A stretch of 64,000 nucleotides of DNA, taken from contig CM017556.1 of the NCBI GenBank assembly GCA_007844125.1, forward strand, positions 82,249,382-82,313,381, read 5' to 3'. Of the stretch, positions 37,301 to 53,560 are shown piece by piece (the stretch's first letter is position 1; each line of letters begins with the position of its first letter). A model generated the notes under the pieces. It was not told the DNA's origin and made no database searches. It worked only from the letters and a program-made list of their open reading frames with translations. Source of the DNA: Sinonovacula constricta (Eukaryota; Mollusca; Bivalvia; Cardiida; Solecurtidae). A program made the position numbers and the translations under genes.

Positions 37301-39239
37301 TGTAGAATTATCAACATATGTTGAGATATGTACATACTGCTCAATAATGCCTAATAATCTGAGACGGTCAACATTGAGTTTAGGTTCAGAAACTGTACAT
37401 ACTGGATATTGTTTGCGTAGCTACCATATTGTATTTGATTAAAGTTTAGGTTAGTTTTCACGGTTTTATTTTTATATTTGCAATATATATTTCTGATGTT
37501 GTCTTTAAACCAAGAGCTGCTATTTATGTTTACCATCAAAGTTATATCGAATTTGCCGTATCTTATTCAGCGCTATTGAAAACTAAAATAAAACTAAAAT
37601 TATTTTACTGTCGCAATAATCAACATCAGTAAAATCTGTATCAATAGTAATTGTAGTCAGCGTTATATTTACTATCAAATATTGGAATATTCATCATTTT
37701 TTCTCATCGTATTTTTCAATATTTGACATTCTATAAAATGTCTGCATCTGACGATGGGTAATAAAGAAGACCGATGTAAAAATGTTAAACATTTTTATAA
37801 GCGTTGATCCATTTGTTAGACAGCTACATTTAATTATTTTTTTTATTTTAATAACAACCTGCTCAAACACTCTTTTATTTTATTTTTCATAGCTCATTTT
37901 TTTTCATTTTCATTTGAATTAATCATGATTCGTTAATGTAAATGCTGTTGTTTTAAAGATAAAACACCATATCGTTACTTAACATCTGTTTTGAAATAAT
38001 ATGATTCAAAACGTCTTGTTGATTGGTAATTATGCGAAATGTCTGGGAAGACTTTTATCTCCAAATTGCTTTAAATGATATTTGGTTCCGCCAAAGCAAT
38101 AATAACTTCAGCAGTTAATATTTATGCTATATCATTCATACTGCAACAGCATCTATATGTTGTTTATTTTATTTTCTCGAAATTAATGTTATCTTTCGCT
38201 AATTACAACAAGTTAATGTTTAGTCTCCATTATATTCCGAACAGCGAATCAGCGTTCATTCTTATCATTGCATTATTTTTCTCAGCTTCACGTAAATGTA
38301 ACTGTGTAGTATGCCCGGATATTAGGCACCTACAATGAAATCCACAATTTTCTAATTTTAAAATTTGATTCCTATCACTTCTTCTCAAACTCTTGCTCTA
38401 ACAGGTAAATTGTTTTCGTCTGATTTGTAAAATAATATACTGTTTTCATTAGTAATTGGATTTAAATAAAACTTGAGTGAACCATTTTGGTATTTGGTTG
38501 GAGTTAGTGACACTATATCAAACGATGTTTGATGTTGTAGGACATGTACCTGGACAAATCCCTCTGTAGTTCTGTCATATTATTAAAGCTTGTGTCTTTT
38601 TAATTTGATCACATCAAATAAAGGCATATTTCAATGATCTTTTAAAATTCAGGATGTTCATAATAAATCTACACAACACTGTCTTCCTCTTTAGATGGAT
38701 AATCGATTTAAAGATTAAGATTTGTAGTAATGTAAATGCCATGAAAGGATATAAATGCCCTCTTCTGTTTTGCATTCTGTTTCTGAAACGAGTATTTCGT
38801 TGCATACTAAGCGAATACTTTTAAGAAGTTATAATAATTGTTATAACAGTAGAAAGGTCAACCATTCTTTGCCATTACGATTGCATAATAGTGTTTCAGT
38901 GACTAAGGATAAGTGATATCTTAATAATCATATTTATTAGAAATCATATCTAATCCATATTTAAGTTGATGAAGTATATAAACATACAAAGCAGACCTTT
39001 TGTTTTAGTAATGTGTTGCTGTTTTTGTTGTTGCTTGTTTTCTGTGGTTGGGTTATGCATTTTAACTTCAAGAAATCTAATCATCAAGTTTAGTTTATAA
39101 CAAAAAATACTATATAAAAATTGATCAGAACTGCATTGAAAGCCCACACGTTATTGTTGTGTAGTCTTTTTGCCTTTTCGTCACAGCCATTAATTAAAAA
39201 TTAAATCAGTTATAATGTTTGCATATTTATCTATTATAA
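31301..39239. other. Long AT-rich non-coding stretch with faint old duplications
   Basis: No gene, RNA or mobile element was supported. The stretch 33780-33960 resembles 36985-37200, sharing a TTAAxTATxAAGTCAGTTxTTATT region and a following ATAGCAT. The stretch 34740-34860 resembles 48670-48750, sharing CAGTGTTATTTTTCGC. Open frames here, such as 32846-33166 and 36001-36198 on the minus strand, are hydrophobic AT-rich chance frames as far as I can tell. Confidence 0.5.
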
Positions 39240-42200
39240 ATTTGAAGAAAAAACAATACTTTTAAAAAACTGCAGAAGGGGTTATTTGCTCAAAAGTATA
39301 TTATATGAAACATGCAAATGGAGCAGAAGCAAACCAAATGGGTGGGGCCAAACTTGTGTGACGAAAGTGAGTAACATAAGCTAGAAGGCCTTCTACGGTC
39401 GTCTAGTTTACCAGCTGTCAAATGTAAATTGGTATTTACCTACCTGTCTTCATACAGACGTACATGTATGTCTTAATTAATTTGTCATATACCAGTACAC
39501 TTTATTAGGAGCGATCCTGCTTTTTATCTTTGAAGCAAAATTGTTTCAAACCGTTTTAACAAAGGTGTTCTCGAGTGATAGGTCTGCACATTTCATGAAT
39601 TAACAAACCGTGATTTAGTATCTGCATGTCAATCAATATATCCATTGTGCATAAAGGTTTACTTAATAAAAGGAATATACATTTTCCTGATAATAGATCT
39701 GCCTGCTTAGCTTCTTTCCAGCTTTGGTGCGATATATTGTTCACTATAGTTTATAAAATGCGCACTTTTTGTGCATGATGATCGTTTAGAATACAGACTT
39801 CCTATTATTCCTTAAATCATATATTCCTATCGTCTACGAATAAGTTATCAAAAATATAAAAATTTCGATCTGACAGTTTGCTTTTTGTCGTTTCTTTTGT
39901 TGTAGTTGTTTTTGTGCGTGTTGTTGTTGTGGTTTTGTATATATTTAGGAATATATAAGCTTAGTTATTCCTTGCAGACAACGTTCTTTAAGCAAGATAA
40001 CTCACTTTCTATTAACATTGATGTGTTCCTATTTTGTCATTTTTATAGAACTAAGATGTTGCAATACATTAGTTGTTTATCCGTATGGAAAGCTAAACTT
40101 CTGACTCCTTTGTTTGTGGAAAAGTGATCCATTCCTTAATAATAAAATGCGTTTATATCAGACAAGAAAACCTTATCATTATGTGACTGTGATATTTCTA
40201 ATATGCTCAACATGTCTGACAGTAATTGAACACAGGCGTCTGTTTTATTGAATTATTTACACGACAAATTAAATCTAAATACAGCACGATAGTATTTCTT
40301 TGTTGAAACATGACGTTGCTATTCTCCGAAATGATTTTTAGTGTATCATATTGAGGGATGACATGTGGCTTTTCACTTATTTCATTTTACCTGAATGGAA
40401 AAGAAATTGACACTTTATTTTTTATTTGTTGTCATCGATGTTCATTAAATATGTCCAATACTATAGATCATAAGGCCATTCAGCACATTGAATACAAACA
40501 GCCAATGATTAAAGGCAACGTTATTGTAAAAATTACTGAAAACTATATATTAAATTATTCAAAAGAATTATAATATATTTGTTATTGTTAAACCTATTTA
40601 TTTGAAGATAATTGGAAATCGGTAATATAGTTTTATAACAAGTAACCGATGTTTTTATACTAACAATGAGGAAGTATTTTACAATTATGGACTAATTAGC
40701 TTGTAAACATGATGTAACACCCCTTAAAACAGTGAATCACTGTGAATAATGATTTTCAGTGATAATCAGCACAATTTATCATTTACTTAACTTAACTGTC
40801 CCTCAATGTCGTCATTGTAGTGGTGCTGGAGAAGTAGTTTTTTTGACAAGTGAACCTTTCGTGATGCATTTATCGAAATGAATATTGTTACCGTTATTAT
40901 ACATAACACAACTGCATGAAAAATATAAAAGTATAAGTATATTCTATTATGTCTATGTATTGCTCAGATAGTAACAAATTATTTAGTGCATGCCAGATAA
41001 CAAATAAATGAGTTTCTCGGGTACTTTAAATATGTGTATTTTTAAGAAATATAGTAATTTAAATTATGGATCACATTAATGCCTTTCTATCTATTCAAAA
41101 TGTATTTGTTTAAAAAGGTGCGTTGATCTGTCCATTGTGTTGTTGTTATTTCAGAGCATTTATTTGTCTTACAAAATAATCTTACGAGGCGACAATATGT
41201 TTACTTAAGTCTATTCTGCTGACTCTTAAGTAAATATTGCTATTTTGCAGGGCATCGTTCTTAAATTTAGTGTAGGACCAGGCCGGAAGTGATAAGGAAT
41301 ACTTAGAAGACTTATTAAATTAAATGTTCCGTGCAGTCTGGCAAAATAATCCAACAAGGCGCCATTTGGGAGGGAGACGTTCTTGAAAAATACATTACTA
41401 ACGAAAGAAAGCATTGATTTCTGAATTCTGTAAAGATCACAGTTATTTGCATATAAAATGATGTCGACATATGTTAGTCAAAATAGTAGCCATTTAGTTT
41501 ATGTTACGAAGGTTTTGTTAATGTTGTTGTGTATTTCTCCTTTTCTGTAGTTAGCATTTTAAGCTTTAAAACATTTCCAAAGAGTCTTTCATAGGGTTAT
41601 GTTTCACAGTGTCGAATACATCCTTGACATTTGGTTAAGTCTACAAAGAAACAGAAAAGAGACAAACGTCTACTTCGTCGACGTATTGCCAAAACACGGT
41701 TGCACTCAGTACTCCCAATTTGCACTAAGTAATGAACGCAACAACATTCCTGACAATGTGACATTAAAAAGACTGACCACATTAAATGTCTCTCAGATAT
41801 AGCAATCCTGCATGGCGCCGTTAAGAAATGACATATTAGTGAAATGTTTGTGATTGTCTTGAAAACGCAAACGTATTTTGAAAAACAAAAAAATTAGAAA
41901 TCTCAAATTAACATTTGTATAAATTTGATTTTTAAAGAAGAGAAAATTAACAATGCTAGTATGCACATCGAATGCCTGATTGCCTTAAAGTACGTGTTCG
42001 AGATACAAAATAAATGTGGTGGAAAAAAACAAGTTTTAGAGTTTTGCCCTTATCGTATGGAGTTAAGTGTGTTTTTTCACATTTTTTTGACATTAGGAAG
42101 CCTCTTAATACTTCTGATATCGATTAATAATTCTGCCTTAGGACAGGCAATAAGGATTTTACTGATGAATATGAAAATAAAAATCATGCTGAATAGTTAC

Positions 42201-45200
42201 AATAATAGTTATATAAAAGCATTTAATATTCAAGCTAAAACTGTCAGACAAAACGGACAAAACCTACGCCCAAAATGCGCAATGGTAAAAGGGCGAGAGA
42301 ATAAGTAAACAAAGAAATATTTAAAGTTAAACTATAATATAAATTCTTTCCTGTACTAGATTAAGCGTTCTGAATTACACATAGAAATATAATTTGAATG
42401 ACTGGGGTGCAAGTTATTAGATATATGTGAACATTTTATAGTTAACTATAATGGAATCAAATTAACCTACCTGATAAAGTTAGCGTCTGCACAGTGTACA
42501 TTAAACTACAATCCTGATAAAAGTAAATTTAAATCATTACAGGGAATAACATTATTTTAATAATTCTTTATTAATCATTGAGTGGGTTTGTGCGTCAGAG
42601 GGAAATGTATTTTATTAAGGTGGGACAAAACATGAGAAAGTATGTAAATTTTAAGATATATATCAAAGTCAGAAATGAACTAAACATTAAAGTATTTGTT
42701 ATTTATTCCGCTGTTCTGTTTTGTCTTGTATTGTCAACATTTTGGATGTAACATATTATATGAGTAAAATGGTTTCATGAACTGTTTGTTCCCTTCCTTA
42801 GATTTCAATGTGGTTAAGTCCAATTTAGAACAATAACTAAGATTTTTTATTAGGCTTCAAACGGTTAACATTTCCAATGTCAAAGTTGCATGTTCAACAA
42901 CCTACTTTTACCGCTTAAGGCACATATCTTTGAAACAGATCTTTCTTCATTTTAATGTAAAATATTTGTTTATACTGCTACGCCTATTAATCATTGTTTA
43001 TTAAAAAGCACTAGCCAACGGACCATGAGAGCTAACTGTTTAAGGCATATATTTTCATGTATGACCATGTTTTGTGTTTTTAGGGACATTTGTTGATAAT
43101 TGTTGTTTATTTCAGTTTCAAAATACATCTTTGAACATCTGACGGTTAAAATTATACGCAAATGTTTTTTTGTGGAATAACTCTTACTCATAACCATTTG
43201 ATTCAAAATTGACATGTTGCAGTTCATTTGATAGTTATTAAATTGGTTTATGTACTTGTAGCCGGGTAATTTGCCCTTATTTATATTTATATTTATATAT
43301 TATTAATGGTTTACTAAACCTGATTCCAAGATATCCTTCTGAATCCTTTACATAAAACTAATATGTATTTATTGAATTTTGTGTTATAAGAAAAAACCCG
43401 TGAATACATCATTACATAGCTAGAAAATAAAGATGCATATTATGCACATTAACGACAGAGAATGTCATTTATTTAACCTAGCTGTACAATTGCGTCTCTT
43501 TTATGACACTGTGGCACGTTAAATGACATTTGTTACCGACAAAATTGCTTCATCATCAGATAAACATCTATATTTGAACATTAAACTCTAACTACGTCTT
43601 GTGTACAAAGCAGACATTTAACCCCAATAAAGTAGAAAGTTATCTTTTTAACAATCTAATCAAACAATATAACACTCAGTATGTTAAAGTCTTCCGCTAC
43701 CATTGTGTGCAACAGTTCCTTTCCTCGGAAGCGTAAGAAAATACAATGTTTAACGATCAGGCTAGGACTAGGAAACAATAATATCTAAAATATTCTGCTT
43801 TCATTATTGTCAGAATGGATATTTACACAAAGAAAGTATATAATAATTATTATAAATTAAAGAACAGAATGGACCATTTTAGACTAGAGTAGATATAAAT
43901 TGCAAAGTATTATATATATTAAATATTTGTTCATATGATGGCATTCCGTCACAAATCTGTGTTCATAATTTTGCATAGTCGCAGACAATTACATAACATA
44001 TTTCCTTCTTCCTCAATTCTTTTGTACTTTGTTTAAGTCTGAATTTAAAGACCACCTCACGTTGAATTTGGACAATCCAGTTTCTGTTACTAGAGAGGTT
44101 AAGCATCTTGTTTTGTATAAGAGAAAATTGTAAATTGATGTGTATTCTAGTATAAATGTCTTCAACACAACAATTATCATTGCAATTTTAATTTTAATTA
44201 GGTCTTTTGCTTGTATATAGAAACTTTGTGTGTCTTTATTGCAGAAAATCAAGTTATATGAAAATTTAACATTTAATAGCAGAACAAAAAGTTTATTGTC
44301 ATACAATAGGAGTAAATAAATGACTAAATCCGTATACAAATTATAACATTGTTGACATAAGTAAATAAAAATTTTAATAGGAATTTTTTTGCGGATTTTA
44401 CACACACACTTAGAATGATCACTAAAGATGGCATTATTGCACTCAGGAGATGTGTAATTAATTAACTTTGCGCAAAACTATGTTCATTAAATGATCCCTA
44501 CATTTGAAGGCGAGAATGGAATGGCACAGAAAGTAGTTTCGACAAAATTTATTAAAATAATAATTAATTTTCCAATTGTCTTAACAGCTATGTGTCCTAT
44601 ATATAATTTCTACAAGAAAAAAGTTAGCTTAACAATTTCAAACCAGGTGCTAGCAATGTCAGTATCAATTCAAAATAATCAAATGTAGTGTGTAATTCAC
44701 TGGATTAAATAAAAGACACCAAAGCCCATTATTCTTGACATGATATAATACGGCTCTAAAGCCAATAAACAAATGTACTTTCATTTAAAAGCGTATACAT
44801 ACATATAATGTGTCAAATATGCATAAGATGTTGTATTTTTAAACTAGGTAAGAAATAAAATAAAGTTTAGATATAAAATGAAAGATATATATTTCGCAGA
44901 TGTGCTATGATATCCATGCCTTGCAGAGCAGGAAAAGCAGTAATTTAGGTCAAGCAAAAATGGTATAAACCACCAAACAGTGGGAGTTCAAAAGGCTTCA
45001 TTATTTGTAGGAGGAAGACAACAAAACAAGTTGCACTCAATGTGAACATGTTTTGAGAAGGGGTAAACATCCCTGAATATTGATACCATTATCCTGAAGC
45101 AATAACTCTGTGGCGTAAACAATGATTTCAAACAGGCGCCAATGTCCAATTATTCTGAGACATAAATAAAATATTTCTTACGGTAAATAATTAAATCGGA

Positions 45201-45608
45201 ATGCTTCTAATAAGAATGTATTTGTCATTTTGTGTGGAAAAACTTTCTTCAAACACTAGAAACATATGGTATGTATGGAATATTAAGATGACCGGTTAAA
45301 GTTCATAACTCCATTATTGTTGTACACCATACGTCTATTTCAGGAACATGGTAATAAGTTAATTCAAGAATAAGGGTACCTATAAATGCAGCGATTTAAA
45401 AAAAATATGAAAAAACATTGGACATTTGACATTCAAAAACTCCAAGAGCTAGTGTTGAATTGTTACGATATATCCGTAAAGATATTTTAATAAGTGATGA
45501 AATAAGGAGTTATCAATACAAGAGTTTGTTAAGAAAAAAATGCAACAAAAGCAAATACCTACGGAATAAACAATCCGATCAAAGTTATTTTTTCCTCTTT
45601 TACCTACA

Positions 45609-45782
45609 CATTATAGTTTTCGTCCTCATAAAAGAAAGATGAGAATCCGACAAAAATTATCATAATTTTTGCTTTTTGTGTCTTCATTATACTGAAGTGT
45701 TGTATCTTTAAATACAAGCTTGACTAGAACAATATACTTAACGTTTCTTCATATGGTATAGGGTAGAGGACAAGGATAATTT
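45609..45782 (+). repeat. Inverted segment relative to copy 3
   Basis: This 174-base stretch is the reverse complement, with substitutions, of 63231-63404. It includes GAGAATCCGACAAAAAT, AAGCTTGACTAGAACAAT, AACGTTTCTTCATATG and GGACAAGGATAATT. Flanks on the left (GATCAAAGTTAT) are colinear in both copies, and colinearity resumes at AAATATTTGCTACATGT (46529 against 63409). Confidence 0.9.
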
Positions 45783-46780
45783 TACAGCTTAGTTACAAGC
45801 AGGTATATGTTTTGTATTAGCATAAATTTACATGTGTATCAGCCATTTTCATGTTGCTTGAAACCCTCGATTGATTGTGCTTCGTTGATCATATTAAATA
45901 TCGATTTAAGCAAGCATTTTGTAGCTTTTTTGATATATACGAAAACTGTCGTTGTTTTTGTAATAATCATAGGATATTTGATTTTTCTTGCATACAGTCT
46001 ATTTTATCTGAGTGGTACAATGTGGCATCAGCAAAAAAGTAAAGTAACCTAAAAAGTTTTGCAAAGTGTGTCAATTTATTTATAATAAAAATAATAAAAA
46101 ACCACCATGCAATCCTAATTGTGTAAGCAGTTATCACATCCACAACGTTTTAATCCCAATTAGCATTGCCATACCACCATTTAAGAACAAGTGTCTTTCA
46201 CTTTATGTGATTTTTAGGTTATGAATAAATTTGTTATGCTGTTAGTTAAGCAATAATCCAAAAAGCGGGATAATATTTGGGTTTTAAGGCACACCGACAC
46301 GTGATAGGTCATACGGCGCCAAAGGGATAATGATATAAAAAGAATTAAATGTAAATACTAAAAAGGACAAATTAAATGTATATATAAACGACGACGGGCA
46401 TGTTTCGATGGTATTTGTTTTAACCTTAAAAAGTGAAACCAGAAACTAGAAAAAATTGTTTGCCGTTCTATTGTTAATCAACTTGAAGAAGAAGCCGCGT
46501 AAATGTCAACAAATTATTTCGTATTCGTAAATATTTGCTACATGTCCTTTTTATTTACAGTTAGATAAAAACGTGGCAAACTATTGATGTACGTAAACAA
46601 TGTCACATAACAAAGTAACAACCACATGTCAAGTCAAGTAAGTTTATTTTGTTTATTTAGCACGTCGAAGGCTAAAGGGTAAATAATGCGTTAAATTGCG
46701 TTAAGTATTTTAGAATTTTAAACTGCCTGTTATAGTACCTGAATCTGCTAAAGATCAATTTTGTGTCTAGTGTCTAATAT

Positions 46781-46798
46781 CTAGTCTAGTCTAGTCTA
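46781..46798. repeat. Short (CTAGT)n tract, shared by copies 2 and 3
   Basis: A pentamer CTAGT repeated three to four times, also present at 63653-63670 in copy 3, so it predates their separation. Confidence 0.85.
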
Positions 46799-48270
46799 AT
46801 GTTGATACAATTTGTCAACTGACTTAATATCACTTAACTTCCCGAAATGTGGTGAAATTTTGAAATAAATACTATTTCAACATTGACTAGATAGGCTCAT
46901 TTTCATTGAAAACTTTGGAAACTTGCAAGTGGGTTGTGGCTAGGTAAATGCAATTCCATAATGAATATCAGAAATTTTGCTAGCAATACATAAATGACAA
47001 AAGGCATCTAGATGTGTAAGTTGCGGTGTTTCTGGCTCATAGAGTCAAGCCATTAGGCAAGAGATAGAAATAGCTAAATTAAAATGTAAAACGAGACAAG
47101 ACTGATGGTAAAATTCATTAAAGACACTAAATGACTTTTGCTTAATTTTGGTACCTACATCGCCTCTTTGAGAGGTGAATTATGGAAACAGCTAAACAGC
47201 TGATATTTTGTCTTTAAAATATACCTCTGTAAACTGAAACCAATCCATGATTCTTCCTGAATTTGATTTGATTTATATGATTTTTTCTTATTTTCCTATC
47301 CAATGGTATATTTTGCTAGCAGACTTGTTGCCATATATTGGCAATGGCAAGACAGCGGACTTTGGATCATAATAATGACTTACCATGAAAGTTTTAGTAT
47401 CATTAGTGTGCACAAATAATGCACCTTAATATTGTCATGAGTATTACTTTAATTCATTATTCTGTTATTGCCTATCAATTTATGAGACAATAAATTGAAA
47501 TAATGTATATTTGACCATTGTGACACTTAACTGACAATTATGTTGAACATAAATAACTAGTGTCATTAAGTAAATTGTATATATATTTACAAGGAGCGAG
47601 TATTGCGTTAATGCATACATTACCAAAGACGAAAATGTTTAAAACAGGAAGTTGGTATCATATTACACCAGGGTCACTGCCACTGTCAATTTTGCTGTTA
47701 CCAAGCAGACGACCATGGTCAATTCCTTTATTTAAAAAACGTAACGTCCATTTTTAACGAACATACATGTGTCAAACAATGTTTCAGTGTGTCCTTCCTG
47801 CATTGTAATATCATGATGTTTAGTAATAGTAAAAATGTTATATACATGTAGAATATTTTCTTGAAAATATTATCATTAACGCTGCTATGCATATTTATTT
47901 TAGATAGGTAACTTGTATACAAAAACAACATATATCGGGAACACTTAACTATCCAATCCCTGTTCAATGTTTTCACTAGATAAATAACTTAGTTCAATAC
48001 AAGTGACGTTGGCCCTCTATTATGACCTAAGTATGGGAGATATCTAGCCACTTTAACATTATGTCAGGCGTCTGTCTTAACAGTCTGGCGAACCGAGGTC
48101 AAGAAGACTTAATACTTCTGTAACTATCAACTCATCTTTCTATCCGTCCATTTACCTATTGTTCACACTGATTATATATCATATTTGTTTACTAAATGAA
48201 TGAGAAAAGGAAACAGTGCGAGGAGAAGATTTGAGGGAGTCTCTTAGAGCCAGTTTCCCCTGAGGGAGTT

Positions 48271-52229
<3,959 letters not shown>

Positions 52230-53449
52230 AACATTTGACAATAGTAACAAGATTACAATAATGTAAATGCCACGATAGGGGTCTTTTATTTCAATTTAAT
52301 GCTGATCCCTTTCTTACTGCATCGGTTTTAGATCAATAAATATTGTTTAGAGTAGATTATCATGTGCCATCATTTTACGTCTCATATTTTTTTCTATACA
52401 CAACCATTTGACAATGCCTAATTTTCCTACTCGAAATCATCGCTTGAAAGTAAAAATAGAACGCTAACGTAAAGCATCAAATGCAGCGCTTAGATACCAT
52501 TTTGCATTTGTTATCTTGTTAGTACGATAAAAAGGAATAGAATAATATATAATGGACGCTAAGTGTCTTCTAGGACATCGGCAATTTCAATAAGCGCTTT
52601 TAATCTCAGAGAGGAATAATATTTATGTACATAAACTGCGTTGCTAGCTTATGTAGATTTTTGTTTTTATTGTTTGTAATATCACCCGAAAATGCGTTGG
52701 CAACAATCTCAGCATTCGCAATTGCAGCAGTAGTATTTCCACAGATTAAAACACAAACATCTCTTAATGCAATAATATGAAATGTCATTTTTCTTCAGTA
52801 TATAATTATTTTCGAATAATGCTTAAGAAATTTACGTGCAAACAAAACAACAGGAAAAACTGGTAAAAAAATTACTTTATGTGTTGGGTATCGCCTTTCA
52901 ATGTTATATCAATTGATCAATACAACAGCATTAAGACAGTCAAATGTAATTTGTCCAACGATGTTTCCAGATATGTGTTCTAAAATCACTTGACATCATA
53001 TGCTACATAGTCCAAATAATGCCGTTATATCATTCAGCCCTTTGGGAGTTAAACCTTGCGAAAATGACATTTGTGGGACACTGCAAGGCATTAAATCTAA
53101 TTCATGTTCACAATTGTCTGTGACTAGGACCATCTCTAATGTACCTTACGATGCTACATTTGTCATCGACAAAGACTGTATAAAAAAATGACAGAATGCC
53201 CACAAAAACGTAGAACATATCTTATGTTTGTAAGGTTACGTCTTGCAAAATATTACATTGATGATAAAGTAATTTTTATTTCATAGACAGAAAAGCCCAA
53301 CGTGGGATCGGTTTTGCCAGAAACATGTTCTATTTGAATTGTTTAAGACTTAATTAATTACAAAAGAATGAACACACTAAATGAGCAATAAAAGACACAC
53401 TATAAACTTTATTGTGTTCTTTAATTTTTGTAACACTGTTATGCCAAGT

Positions 53450-53560
53450 TGTTTTTATTGTTGTTGTTATTGTTGTTGTTTTGTTGTTGTTGTTTTTGTT
53501 GCTGTTGTTTTGTTGTTGTTTTTGTTTGTTTATTTTCTCTTTTTGTTTTTTGTTTTGCCT
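53450..53560. repeat. Imperfect (TTG)n-rich tract
   Basis: Runs of TTG with T-rich interruptions. The homologous site in copy 1 (near 10930) lacks the expansion. Cysteine/leucine/valine-rich frames through it are artefacts. Confidence 0.9.

Larger units (their letters stand above)
39240..48270 (+). repeat. Segmental duplication, copy 2
   Basis: Direct match to copy 3 starting near 54500 and running to the window end, with long near-identical stretches. Examples are GGAAAGCTAAACT (40087 against 55260), ATCATAAGGCCATTCAGCACATTG in slightly varied form (40467 against 55639), and the 42470-42560 region against 57890-57970. At the far end, 46500-47160 matches 63405-64000. Sampled stretches look roughly 85 to 95 percent identical by eye. 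Relative to copies 1 and 3 it has lost about 1.93 kb at 43463 and about 0.6 kb at 43736. The part beyond 47160 is recognised through its inverted match in copy 1. No coding gene is recognised. The 127-codon open frame at 41925-42308 is frameshifted in copy 3. Confidence 0.85.

Noticed and set aside
41925..42308. 127-codon open frame in copy 2
   Set aside because: The homologous stretch in copy 3 is frameshifted and stopped, copy 1 differs, and no domain is recognisable.
44013..44405. 130-codon minus-strand frame
   Set aside because: Hydrophobic and AT-driven. Its upstream half falls in the 290 bases lost from copy 3 and is not preserved.
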